64,000 bases of DNA from CBDBGD01 sp965205235. GTDB taxonomy: Bacteria > Chloroflexota > Dehalococcoidia > Lucifugimonadales > UBA1127. Positions within the stretch are counted from its first letter, which is position 1. The number at the start of each line of letters is the position of its first letter. This document shows positions 1 to 7,915 of this stretch, one piece after another. The notes under the pieces are model-generated. The model made no database searches. It was not told the origin of the DNA and saw only the letters and a program-made list of their open reading frames with translations. The position numbers and the translations under genes were made by a program. Location of the stretch: the NCBI GenBank assembly GCA_965205235.1, contig CBDBGD010000007.1:310001-374000 (forward strand), read 5' to 3'.

Positions 1-544
1 CACGGATGGAGCCGCCCGTGCAGGATCCCATCGAACCGAAGACCATGCCCGCCGCGACGGATGCGCCCGACCCGCTGGATGAGCCTCCGGGGGTGTGGTC
101 CAGGTTCCAGGGGTTGCGGACCTCGCCGTAGAGGGCGTTGTGGTTGCCGCTGGCGAACTCGAGGCAGTGGTTCTTGCCGAGCAGTACGCCCCCCGCCCGG
201 TCGAGGTTGCGGACGGCAGTCGAGTCATGGTCCGGGACGTTGTCCTTGAAGACGCTGGACCCGATGGTGGTCCGCACTCCCTTGGAGTTGTAGATGTCCT
301 TGACGGCATAGGGGATGCCGTGCATGGGCCCGCGGCCCTTGCCTCGGGCGATCTCCTGCTCGGCTCGCCGGGCGGCGACCAGGGCCTGGTCGCCCAGCAC
401 GGTGAGGAAGGAGTTGATCTTCCCGTCGTGGTGCTCCACCTGGTCCAGGCAGGCCTGGGTCAGCTCCACCGGGGAGAGCTGCCGGGAGCGAATGGCCGCC
501 GCGGCGTCGGCAATCGTCATCGACATCAGGTCGGTTATTGGCAT
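1..544 (-). CDS. Amidase signature family enzyme, N-terminal part (cut by window edge)
   Basis: This is the first 181 residues of an amidase-signature hydrolase (GatA-like fold), which cleaves a C-N amide bond with a Ser-cisSer-Lys triad. The catalytic Lys is visible in PYAVKD, the glycine/serine-rich signature in TPGGSSSGSGASVAAG, and the nucleophile region in GSCTGGSIR right at the window edge, so all three catalytic positions are present. The start is the ATG followed by PITDLMSMTIADAA. It could be a catabolic amidase or GatA itself. The start of the protein (SRQLSPVELTQACLDQ) is typical of both, and no gatB or gatC is in view. Confidence 0.9.
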   Translation of the reverse strand, partial: MPITDLMSMTIADAAAAIRSRQLSPVELTQACLDQVEHHDGKINSFLTVLGDQALVAARRAEQEIARGKGRGPMHGIPYAVKDIYNSKGVRTTIGSSVFKDNVPDHDSTAVRNLDRAGGVLLGKNHCLEFASGNHNALYGEVRNPWNLDHTPGGSSSGSGASVAAGMVFGSMGSCTGGSIR

Positions 545-681
545 GGCGCCCCTCCTGTTCTAGCTCCTCCGGCGTCTGCGGCCCTCACGAAGAGGGCATG
601 CGACGCGTAGGAGGCGGGCTGGATGACGGGATTGTATCATGCCGCAAGGAGTTGGCAAGTGAGGGCACAGGCGCGGTGCGG

Positions 682-753
682 AGCCACCGCTCGGATTCGA
701 ACCGAGGACCCGCGCTTTACGAAAGCGCTGCTCTGCCTCTGAGCTACGGTGGC
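682..753 (-). tRNA. tRNA-Thr (anticodon CGT)
   Basis: A full cloverleaf can be folded. The acceptor stem is GCCACCG/CGGTGGC, the D arm GCTC/GAGC, the anticodon arm GCGCT-TTCGTAA-AGCGC and the T arm CTCGG-TTCGAAT-CCGAG. The anticodon CGT reads ACG threonine codons. No CCA end is encoded. A TATAAT -10 box lies a few bases upstream. Confidence 0.95.
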
Positions 754-764
754 CCGCAACGGCT

Positions 765-770
765 ATTATA
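765..770 (-). promoter_or_regulatory. -10 box of the tRNA-Thr gene
   Basis: Perfect TATAAT on the minus strand, with its downstream edge 11 bases from the 5' end of the mature tRNA-Thr. No convincing -35 hexamer is visible at 16-18 bp. Confidence 0.5.
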
Positions 771-842
771 GTACAGAATTCGTCACCACACTGGCCCGTG
801 CATGGACAATGCAGGCAGAAGCGGGCCGAGGAGGGAGCAATC

Positions 843-1571
843 GTGGGCCGACCCGAAGCCGCGGAGCCCCGCCGGATCCTTGCGGTCTTCGCCCACCCGG
901 ACGACGAGACGTCCGTGGCGGGCGGCACCATCGCACGGTCGGTGCAGGAGGGGGTGGAGGTCACCGTGGTGACGGCGACACGCGGCGAGTGGGGCACGCT
1001 GGGCACGGGCCGCATGACCATCGCACGAGAGGAGCTGCCGGCGGTCCGCGAGGCGGAGCATCGGGCGGTGATGCGGCTTTACGGCGCCCATCCCCCGGTC
1101 TTCCTAGGCTACGAGGATGCGACGATGGGGGAGGCGGACCTCGCCTCGGCCATCCGACAGGTGGCGGCAGAGATGCAGCGCGTGCGACCTGACATCATCA
1201 TCACATGGGGCCCGACGGGAATGTCTCGACACCCGGACCACATCGCAGTCCACCAGGCCACGGTGGAGGCTTTCCGAGCGTACGCCGCCTCTGCGGCGGC
1301 TCGCCTCTTCTACGCCGCTCTTCCGCTGGACGTTGCCCGCCGGTTCGAAGCGGAGATCGAGGGGCCGGAGGCGTCGCCCACGGTCCGCATCGACATCACC
1401 GACTACCTGCAGACCAAGGCCCGGGCCCTGCGCATCTACCGTTCGCAGGAGGATGCCCAGGCGATCGCAGCGGTGTTGGAGCAGGCCCCCGAGTGGACCG
1501 CCAGTGAGTACTTCCACCAAGCCTACCCTGAAGTCGACGGCGCTGCGCTGACAAACACGCTCTGGGGGTAG
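843..1571 (+). CDS. PIG-L / LmbE family zinc deacetylase
   Basis: Predicted 242-residue member of the PIG-L (LmbE-like) family, zinc-dependent enzymes that remove N-acetyl groups from GlcNAc-type substrates. The zinc and catalytic motif AHPDDE lies near residue 20, and a later SRHPDHIAVH supplies the third zinc ligand. Both are intact. I chose the GTG at 843 because a GAGGAGGG ribosome site sits just ahead of it; an in-frame ATG at 798 would add 15 poorly conserved residues. The substrate cannot be read from the sequence. The next gene (DNA polymerase IV) begins 3 bases after the stop, so they are probably cotranscribed. Confidence 0.88.
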   Translation: MGRPEAAEPRRILAVFAHPDDETSVAGGTIARSVQEGVEVTVVTATRGEWGTLGTGRMTIAREELPAVREAEHRAVMRLYGAHPPVFLGYEDATMGEADLASAIRQVAAEMQRVRPDIIITWGPTGMSRHPDHIAVHQATVEAFRAYAASAAARLFYAALPLDVARRFEAEIEGPEASPTVRIDITDYLQTKARALRIYRSQEDAQAIAAVLEQAPEWTASEYFHQAYPEVDGAALTNTLWG

Positions 1572-1574
1572 CCC

Positions 1575-2639
1575 GTGACCGTCTGGAGGTACATCCTCCA
1601 CGCCGACCTGGACGCCTTCTACGCCTCCGTGGAGCAGCACGACAATCCGGCCCTGCGGGGCCGTCCGGTGGCCGTGGGCGGGCCTCCCGAGGCCCGGGGC
1701 GTGGTCGCCGCCGCCTCCTACGAGGCCCGCCGTCACGGGGTGCGGTCAGCGATGCCGATGCGCACGGCGCTGCGCCTCTGCCCGGAGCTGGTCCGGGTCT
1801 CGGCGCGCTTCGACCGCTACCGGGAGGTCTCCCAGGCGGTCATGGGCATCTTCCACGACCTGACCCCGCTCGTAGAGCCGCTCTCCATGGACGAGGCATA
1901 CATGGACGTCAGCGCCCAGGTGCCTCCTGAAGGCCTGGAAGAGACGGGTCGAGAGCTAAAGGCTCGGGTCAGGGAGGTCACCGGCTTGGCCGTGACCATA
2001 GGGGGCGGGACGTCCAAGTCCGTGGCGAAGATCGCCTCGCAGCAGGCCAAGCCCGACGGCCTGCTGCTGGTGCCGCCTGGAACGGAGGAATCCTTCCTGG
2101 CGCCCCTGGAGGTGAGCATGCTCTGGGGCGTGGGCCCGGTGACGACGGCCATGCTGAACCGGGCCGGCATCCGCACAATCGCGCACCTGGCAGCGAGGGA
2201 CGACGACTGGCTGCGAAAGGCCCTTGGAGCGCGGGGTCTGGAACTGCAGCGTCGGGCCAAGGGCCAAGACCAAGACCCCGTGCTCCCTACACGCGAGACC
2301 AAGTCAGTGAGCGCAGAAACTACCCTGGCCCAGGACGTCTCGGACGCCGCAATTCTCCAGACGGAGCTCGCCCGCCTCTCGCGACGAGTCGTGGAGCGGC
2401 TTCAGGCGTCGGATCTGCGGGGAAAGACAGTGTCGATCAAGCTGCGCTTGGCGGACTTCACGACCTTTACACGGCAGACTACTCTCGATGCCCCAACAAG
2501 CGACGCTGCAACGATTGCCGCCGCTGCGGACATGCTGCTCCTACGGGAGATCGCGCCCGGCCGACGCTTCCGTCTGCTTGGCGTGGGGGTCAGCAACTTT
2601 GCCGAGGTGCTGCAGCAACCCCTCTTCACACCGCCGTAA
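1575..2639 (+). CDS. dinB: DNA polymerase IV (Y-family translesion polymerase)
   Basis: 354-residue Y-family polymerase that copies across damaged template bases. The metal-binding acidic residues are visible in ILHADLDAFYASVE (start of the palm) and in SMDEAYMD near residue 105. The helix-hairpin-helix thumb region follows (LWGVGPVTTAMLNRAGI), and the little-finger domain fills the C terminus. The length is normal for DinB. The gene ends without an obvious QL[S/D]LF beta-clamp motif; the last residues are EVLQQPLFTPP, in which QQPLF is a plausible clamp-binding peptide. The start is GTG, three bases after the PIG-L stop. Confidence 0.95.
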   Translation: MTVWRYILHADLDAFYASVEQHDNPALRGRPVAVGGPPEARGVVAAASYEARRHGVRSAMPMRTALRLCPELVRVSARFDRYREVSQAVMGIFHDLTPLVEPLSMDEAYMDVSAQVPPEGLEETGRELKARVREVTGLAVTIGGGTSKSVAKIASQQAKPDGLLLVPPGTEESFLAPLEVSMLWGVGPVTTAMLNRAGIRTIAHLAARDDDWLRKALGARGLELQRRAKGQDQDPVLPTRETKSVSAETTLAQDVSDAAILQTELARLSRRVVERLQASDLRGKTVSIKLRLADFTTFTRQTTLDAPTSDAATIAAAADMLLLREIAPGRRFRLLGVGVSNFAEVLQQPLFTPP

Positions 2640-2655
2640 GTCAGAGGTCTGCGTG

Positions 2656-4293
2656 CTACGACGTCTCGCCGTAGACCGCGGTGGTGGGGTGGAAGAGGTA
2701 CCAGCCGAACCAGTAGGCGATGTTGCTGTGAATGCGGGCCAGCCACTGGTCAGGTGCGCCCTCCAGGACCAGAGCGTCCTCCTCCATCCGCCAGGACCGC
2801 CCCTGCTCGTCCACCAAGGCCGGGGCGGCGGCATCCGGCTCCGGGGGCAGGCTGAAGGTGTGGTCGCCTCGCTCGTAGACGCGGCCGCCCACGGGGCCGC
2901 TGGAGACGACGACCACGTTCTCACCGCCCAGCATGTCGTTCAGGAGGACGGCCTCGTGTAGCGCTGTCAGGAGGTATGCCTTTGGTTGGCCGTTGATGCG
3001 AAGCCCCAGCACCTCGACCTTCTCCGGCAACAACTCACTGCGCCGCCAGGCAGGGAACATGGCCTGAGGACTCAGGCGGTAGCCGTAGTAGACGGAGCCG
3101 CTGTTCTCCTCCGGGCGATAGGCCCACTTGGGATAGACACCCGTGTCGTCGCTCAGCACGGTGGTGTCGGGGTGAGCCGCGAGCCACTCGCCCCAGGAGG
3201 TGACCACCACAGGCAGCGCTTCCAGCACCAGGCCGCTGTCGACCAGCGGGCCCACGATGGGCTCTCCAAGGAACTGCTGCCACATGGTCTTGGTCTGCCG
3301 GTCGTACATCATCTTGTTGGCACGATGCATGAACCAAGGCGTGGCGAACTCGAACACCTGCCCGTCGACCTCCCTGGCATACACGATGCCAGAACCGCAG
3401 ACGGTTCAGTAGGCGAGCGCGATAGGGACGCCTCCCAGCACGTCGTTGGCCATCTCATGCAGGTTCATGACCCGGTGCGGGTAGGCCCGGTGCTCACCAT
3501 TGATGGAGACGCCGAAGACTCGATCTCCGGGAGCCAGGTACGTAGCCTCGGTCGGTGAGATGACCGGCGCGTTGGTCAGGGCGGGGATGCCCGCCTCGTC
3601 GACGCCGCCCCAGACCACCTCCTCCAGCCGGATCCGAGTCTTGACCCCCTCGTAGAAGAAGCTGCCCACTTCCTCGTTGAAGAGGCGAGTGTAGAGCTTG
3701 CCCTTGAACTCGGCGTACCCCGGCGGGCCTGTCACCTCGGGGTGCCGGCCCAGCCACTCCAGCCACCAGTTCCACCATCGGTCCTCCCACAGCGGCTGCG
3801 CCCCCTGGTACGCCTCGAGGAGCTGCTCCAGGGCCTGATACACGGCGGTGCCTACGATAGCGTCCAAGCGAAACTGGAAACGGGCGAACTCCAGCAGGAC
3901 GGGGATGTAGGAGGGGTCGCCACTTTCGCCCATCTCCCGGATGACTGCGATCTCGCCCACGAGCGCCTGGCTCAGGGCCGCCGACATGAGCCTCTGCGGG
4001 GTCCTGGGCACGTCGGCGGCGGCTCTGGACGACTCTGAGGGCGAGGGGGAGCCGGTTGCCTGCGCTGTCGGCTCTGGGGCGCTTGGGGTCGCCGTTGGCG
4101 CTGTCGCCTGCTGGGCGGCGGCTGACGTGGATGGGGCGGGGGCTTGCGCGGCAGACACCTCGACGCCTTGCGTGGTCGGGGCTTCTTCGTCGCTGCCGGA
4201 GGAGCAGCCGGCGAGGGCCAGCGCGGCAAGGAGCACAGCCGTGCTCAGGAAAGACCAGCGCCCTACTCCGCGTATCCTGTTCATCCCACCCAT
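2656..4293 (-). CDS. DUF3179 lipoprotein, candidate selenoprotein read through an in-frame TGA
   Basis: One continuous frame of 545 residues if the TGA at 3406-3408 is decoded as selenocysteine. Upstream of the TGA are a lipoprotein signal (lipobox LALAGC near residue 30), a Thr/Pro/Ala-rich linker, an alpha-helical repeat-like region and the first part of DUF3179 (VFGVSINGEHRAYPHRVMN, HEMANDVLGGVPIALAY). Downstream the domain resumes at once with TVCGSGIVYAREVDGQ, MMYDRQTKTMW and further DUF3179 motifs to the C terminus. In DUF3179 proteins the residue after the Tyr is normally Cys, so the TGA gives UxxC in place of CxxC. A SECIS-like hairpin follows (separate entry). The function of DUF3179 is unknown; a thiol/selenol redox role is inference. 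Alternatives are a Cys codon mutated to stop or a sequencing error. It lies 34 bases after the DapA-like gene, probably in the same operon. Confidence 0.75.
3374..3392 (-). promoter_or_regulatory. Candidate bacterial SECIS element
   Basis: On the minus strand, CTGGCAT and ATGCCAG form a perfect 7-bp stem closing the 5-base loop CGTGT. Two further U-G wobble pairs can extend its base. The loop begins 20 bases after the TGA at 3406-3408, within the 16-37 base range known for bacterial SECIS elements, and has a G among its first two bases as that model requires. A second small hairpin (GAACCG-TCTG-CGGTTC) overlaps the TGA itself but would be melted by the ribosome there. The element lies wholly within coding sequence, as in bacterial selenoprotein mRNAs. 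Confidence 0.65.
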
Positions 4294-4327
4294 CGTCCTG
4301 ACCCGCGGAGCCAGGCGCCGCTGCGTT

Positions 4328-5218
4328 CTACCCCAAACCCAGCGACTCCAGCGTTCGCTGCAGCTCCTTGCGGGTCGTGTCGTCGATCTCGGGACCCGGT
4401 GGCCGGACCTTGGCGGTCTGCAGAGCGCCTCTGTGCTTGAAGATCTCCTTGCGGATGCTCAGGCTGATCCCGGCCTGGGCCTCGTAGCGGATGAGGGGAA
4501 CGTTCCGGTAGAAGACCTCCCGGGCGCGCTCCTCGTCCCCTTCCACAACATTGCGATAGATCTCTACCAGCACCTCGGGATAGGCATAGCCCGTCATCGT
4601 ACCGCAGGCCCCGCGCGTCAACTCCTCCAATAGGTATACGCCGCCGAGGCCGCCGAAGATGCCCAGGCTGTCGCCCGCGGCCGCTCTGACCGCGGTGATC
4701 TTAGGGGGAGTGGGCGGCTCCTCAAGCTTCAGGTATTTGGCCTGCTCCAACTCGTTGTGGAGCCGTGCGATGAAGGGCGGGGGCATGAAGACGTTGTTGA
4801 CCTCCGGGAAGTCCTGGATGACGAGGGTGATTGGGACCTCGTTGATGGCCTTGTAGTAGGCGAATACGCCATCCAGGTTGGTCTTGCGGACCGTGGGCGG
4901 CGCCACCATCACCGCATCGGCGCCCATCTCGTGGGCGTTGGCGGCGTTCAGGACGGCCGTGTGGGTGCTCTGTCCCGTGGCGCCCACCGTCACCTTCAGA
5001 CGGCCCTTGGAGTGCTTGACCACCGTGCTCACGATGCGGTTCCGCTCATCCTCGGTGAGCCGGGCGTGCTCGCCCATCTCGCCCAGGCAGACCACGCCGT
5101 GGCAGCCGGCGTTGGCCGCGAGGTCCAAGAGGCGGGGAAGGTCCTCCTCGACCAGCTCCCGATTCTCGTCGAAGGGCGTGGGCATCATCATGTGGATTCC
5201 GGCAAGGTCCTGTGCCAC
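4328..5218 (-). CDS. Dihydrodipicolinate synthase family aldolase/lyase
   Basis: 296-residue TIM-barrel protein of the DapA / N-acetylneuraminate lyase superfamily, which makes a Schiff base with a keto acid. The Schiff-base Lys is in KYLKLEEPP near residue 165, and the loop CLGEMGEHARLT matches the family GxxGE segment. The usual YNxP motif that carries the second catalytic Tyr is replaced by VIQDFPEV, so it is unlikely to be the lysine-pathway enzyme; a sugar-acid or other keto-acid aldolase is more likely (inference). The GTG start is supported by AGGAGGT just upstream. Only 2 bases separate it from the RraA-like gene, another keto-acid aldolase-type protein. Confidence 0.88.
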   Translation of the reverse strand: MAQDLAGIHMMMPTPFDENRELVEEDLPRLLDLAANAGCHGVVCLGEMGEHARLTEDERNRIVSTVVKHSKGRLKVTVGATGQSTHTAVLNAANAHEMGADAVMVAPPTVRKTNLDGVFAYYKAINEVPITLVIQDFPEVNNVFMPPPFIARLHNELEQAKYLKLEEPPTPPKITAVRAAAGDSLGIFGGLGGVYLLEELTRGACGTMTGYAYPEVLVEIYRNVVEGDEERAREVFYRNVPLIRYEAQAGISLSIRKEIFKHRGALQTAKVRPPGPEIDDTTRKELQRTLESLGLG

Positions 5219-5220
5219 GG

Positions 5221-5904
5221 CTACCTCCTGCTGTTGGCTTCGGCTCGAAAGCGCTCGATGAACCCTGGGCGCTCGCCGCGGAACTCCGAGAAGCGACGCC
5301 CGGCGGCCAGTTGCTCCCGGGCATAGGCCTCCCATGCCTCGGCCTCCTGGCAGCGGGCCAGGCAGTCGCGCGCCTCCTCCGGCGTTGCGATGATCACGCC
5401 GTCCTCGTCGGCCAGGACCAGGTCGCCGGGACACACCGTCACGCCGCCCACCTGGACGGGGACGTTGACCGCTCCCTCCTCCAGACCGCTGGGCTTGGTG
5501 ACCATGCCCACGGTGCCTCGACAGAAGACGGGGAACTTCATGCGAATGATCCCGGTCTGGTCCGTGACGGGGCCGTCGGTCACTATCCCAGCCACGCCTG
5601 CCTCCATGGCCTGCAGGCTGCCGAACTCGCCGGTGGTGGCGTGACGCAACTCCCCGGCGCGATTGATCACAAGGACGTCGCCGGGCTGGACGATCTCCGT
5701 GGCCTTGGCCACGGCCAGGTAGCTGCCCGGCACCGTCTGGACGGTCACAGCGGGGCCCACCAGCCTCACCGGCTTCCACAGGGCGCTGATGCCCGCATCC
5801 ATCGCGGTGTCCAGCAGATGGCCCAGGGTGCCAGAGGCCACGGCGCGGTAGGCCTCGACGAGGTCTGGAGACAGAGCATCGACACGGGGATGTACGGTTA
5901 TCAT
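5221..5904 (-). CDS. RraA-like / HMG aldolase family protein
   Basis: 227 residues related to RraA and 4-hydroxy-4-methyl-2-oxoglutarate aldolase, metal-dependent enzymes that cleave C-C bonds of 2-keto acids. The family features are visible in order: SGTLGHLLDTAM near the N terminus, the turn GDVLVINRAGE, GEFGSLQAMEAGVAGIVTDGPVTD in the active-site region, and PGDLVLADEDGVIIATP near residue 175. Enzyme versus RNase E inhibitor cannot be decided by sequence alone, but the adjacent DapA-like aldolase favours carbon catabolism. It is the first gene of a minus-strand group with the DapA-like gene and the DUF3179 gene. A CCCCACG/CGTGGGG inverted repeat at 5930-5947 lies just upstream. Confidence 0.87.
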   Translation of the reverse strand: MITVHPRVDALSPDLVEAYRAVASGTLGHLLDTAMDAGISALWKPVRLVGPAVTVQTVPGSYLAVAKATEIVQPGDVLVINRAGELRHATTGEFGSLQAMEAGVAGIVTDGPVTDQTGIIRMKFPVFCRGTVGMVTKPSGLEEGAVNVPVQVGGVTVCPGDLVLADEDGVIIATPEEARDCLARCQEAEAWEAYAREQLAAGRRFSEFRGERPGFIERFRAEANSRR

Positions 5905-5977
5905 GGCTTCTCCTCCACGGGTACGGCGCCCCCACGATACCGTGGGGCCCCTACCCTGTCAATCAAGGGCGAGAGCC

Positions 5978-6006
5978 TTGACGCCCCTACCCTGCGCTCC
6001 TATGAT
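5978..6006 (+). promoter_or_regulatory. Sigma-70 type promoter for the ornithine cyclodeaminase homologue
   Basis: TTGACG at 5978-5983 and TATGAT at 6001-6006 with a 17-bp spacer. The expected transcription start, about 7 bases after the -10 box, falls on the GTG start at 6013, which has no ribosome-binding site. This suggests a leaderless mRNA. Confidence 0.6.
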
Positions 6007-6012
6007 GCCGCC

Positions 6013-7002
6013 GTGCTCATCATCGACAGGAAGACCGTTGCGGCCGTGCTGGACTTCGACCAGCTGGTGGACGCGCTTGCGCCCGCCATGGTCGAGCTGA
6101 GCACGGGCGCGGTCTCGATGCCGCCGCGCACCGGGCCGCGGGTGGCCGAGGTTGGCGGCGTGCTGGGGGTCATGCCCGCGTACCTGCCGGGCTCACAGAC
6201 GCTGGCGTGCAAACTGGTGAGCATCTACCCGAACAACGCAGCGCGGGACCTTCCCACGCACTCGGCGCTGGTCCTGGTGTTCGACGCGCCGACGGGTCTG
6301 CCGCTGGCGCTGATGGACGGCACCGACATCACCGCCACCCGCACGGCGGCGGGCTCCGCCCTGGCGACCCGGCTCCTCGCCCCGCCCGACGCGTCGGTGC
6401 TGACCATCGTGGGGACTGGGGTGCAAGCGCGGTCGCACGCGCTCGGCATCCCGAGGGTGTGGCCCGTGACAGAGGTGCGCATCGCTGGGCGGAGCGTCGA
6501 CAAGGCGCGCGCGCTGGCGCAGGAGCTGGCCTCGGAGCTTGCCGTGCCGGTCCATGCGGCTTCGTCGGTCGAAGAGGCGCTGAGGGGGGCGGACATCGTC
6601 TGCACGACCACGCACGCTACGGAGCCGGTGCTTCGCTGGGAGTGGCTGGCGCAGGGCGCGCACGTCAACGCCGTGGGGTTGGACGTGGAGGGCCGGGAGC
6701 TGGACGAGGACACGGTGGCGAACTCCGCTGTGTTCGTGGAGTCGAGGGCGTCTGTGCTGGCGCCGCCGCCCGCGGGGGCGAACGATCTGCTGTTCCCCAT
6801 CCGCGACGGGCGGATCACGGCGGAGCACATCCTGGCGGAGGTGGGCGAGGTAGTGGCGGGGTCGCACCCCGGCCGGACGTCCGCGGGGCAAGTCACGCTG
6901 TACAAGTCCGTGGGCGTGGCCGTCCAGGATGCCGTGGCGGCCAAGCTGGTGCTGGACGCCGCCCGCGAGCGGGGCCTGGGGCTGGAGGTCTCGGTCGAGT
7001 AG
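6013..7002 (+). CDS. Ornithine cyclodeaminase / mu-crystallin family protein
   Basis: 329-residue NAD(P)-dependent protein of the ornithine cyclodeaminase / mu-crystallin family, whose members deaminate ornithine or reduce cyclic imines and imino acids. The conserved substrate Lys is in TLACKLVSIYPNN near residue 70. The signature THSALVLVFDAPTGLPLALMDG is followed by TATRTAAGSALA, and the Rossmann fold begins at LTIVGTGVQARSHA near residue 133. The length is normal. Exact substrate unknown; imino-acid reductase, alanine dehydrogenase-like and cyclodeaminase roles are all possible. The GTG start was chosen because the promoter immediately upstream leaves no room for a leader, and the first Met/Val of the family alignment is there. 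Confidence 0.9.
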   Translation: MLIIDRKTVAAVLDFDQLVDALAPAMVELSTGAVSMPPRTGPRVAEVGGVLGVMPAYLPGSQTLACKLVSIYPNNAARDLPTHSALVLVFDAPTGLPLALMDGTDITATRTAAGSALATRLLAPPDASVLTIVGTGVQARSHALGIPRVWPVTEVRIAGRSVDKARALAQELASELAVPVHAASSVEEALRGADIVCTTTHATEPVLRWEWLAQGAHVNAVGLDVEGRELDEDTVANSAVFVESRASVLAPPPAGANDLLFPIRDGRITAEHILAEVGEVVAGSHPGRTSAGQVTLYKSVGVAVQDAVAAKLVLDAARERGLGLEVSVE

Positions 7003-7005
7003 GCG

Positions 7006-7353
7006 CTAGGACACGGGGGACGAGAAGAAGAAGACGTTGCCCTCGGTGTCTGCGAGGTCGGCCAGCTTGATGCCCTCGGCGGCGCGGAGGATGGGCCCAC
7101 GGAGGAGCTGCCCCCCGCCGTCCTGCACCTCCCGGCACGCGCCGTCGATGTCGTCGACCTCGAAGCTGAGGCCCGTGCGGGTCTGCTCGCCGGTGCCGCC
7201 TGCGTGGAGGGCGACGGTGGAGTCGCCGAGGGTGAGCTCGGACCAGCCGGGGGTGTGGAGCTTCACGTCGAGCCCCACCACGTCGTGGTAGAAGCGCACG
7301 CCGCGCTCCATGTCCTGCACCATAAGCATGTAGAGGGTCTTGCGGACTTTCAC
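7006..7353 (-). CDS. Glyoxalase / VOC superfamily protein
   Basis: 115-residue single-module vicinal-oxygen-chelate protein. The start KVRKTLYMLMVQDMERGVRFYHDVVGL is a typical VOC N terminus (strand, then FYxxVLGL helix). WSELTLGDSTVALHAGG and LADTEGNVFFFSS match the later beta-alpha-beta-beta-beta unit with its metal-ligand strand. The GTG start has a GAGGAGGG site 5-6 bases upstream; the open frame runs further upstream only through a repeat region and was not used. The reaction cannot be assigned: lactoylglutathione lyase, dioxygenase and resistance proteins share this fold. It converges on the ornithine cyclodeaminase homologue, with 3 bases between stops. Confidence 0.88.
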   Translation of the reverse strand: MKVRKTLYMLMVQDMERGVRFYHDVVGLDVKLHTPGWSELTLGDSTVALHAGGTGEQTRTGLSFEVDDIDGACREVQDGGGQLLRGPILRAAEGIKLADLADTEGNVFFFSSPVS

Positions 7354-7411
7354 TGCTTCCCTCCTCGCCGTGGGATGTGGCTGCATGGTACACCCGGCAG
7401 CGGCGGTGCGC

Positions 7412-7905
7412 CGGGGGGATTCGAGTCGATTCGTTTCGTTTTGCGCGTTTTTTTCCCGGCTCGTCCGTGCCTGGGGTCGCGTCTCCTGCGCTCGAAACAG
7501 GTTTGAGGTTGATTCGCTGTTGTTCCGCGTCGGGTTGGGGGACAGCTTGGACTCGTTCTTTCGTCCGACCGTCGGAGAAAGGGGCCAGATTGGGGGTTGT
7601 TCCGCAAGGTGGGGTTGGAACCGAGCGGCGCAGGTACGAAACGAACGCCGCGCGGAACAACCGCGGAACAACGTCCAGATAGGGAGCAGGGGCCGGGTGA
7701 AGGGGGCGCGGAACAAGCAGGGCAAGCCCTGCACCCTAAGCTTTCGTCGTTGGGCCAGGGCGAAGGGTGGAAGTGGAAGGCGTCGAGGTCCCTCGGCCTT
7801 CGGAGGAACGACGATTGTGGTCGTGCGCGTGCGGTGGGTGGGCATGGGGGTATGGTAGGGGATGGAGGGGTGAGCGGAAAGGGGGAGATGGCAGGGGGGT
7901 GGGGC
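7412..7905. repeat. Dispersed intergenic repeat, copy A
   Basis: This 560-base gene-free interval shares a block structure with 36346-36735 and, at its right end, with 37455-37535. The left block starts with TCGAGTCG and a T-rich run ending in CCGTGCCTGGG. The middle has GGGCCAG and several CGGAACAA/TTGTTCCG units in both orientations. The right block has GTGGGTGGGCATGGGGGTA and is very G-rich on the plus strand. Open frames inside the copies differ by indels, so the element looks noncoding. The right end abuts the stop of the hicB-like gene. Confidence 0.7.
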
Positions 7906-7915
7906 GGGCCCGGCG

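Noticed and set aside
2656..4293. Treating the two DUF3179 fragments as a simple nonsense pseudogene or as two genes
   Set aside because: There is no other lesion in 545 codons, no ribosome site before the downstream fragment's first ATG-like codon, and the stop falls exactly on the CxxC cysteine with a SECIS-like hairpin behind it. It remains the main alternative until checked.
4328..5935. A 535-codon minus-strand open frame longer than the DapA-like gene
   Set aside because: Its first ~240 codons are Arg/Gly/Pro-rich out-of-frame shadow of the RraA-like gene. The real start is the GTG at 5218 with AGGAGGT upstream.
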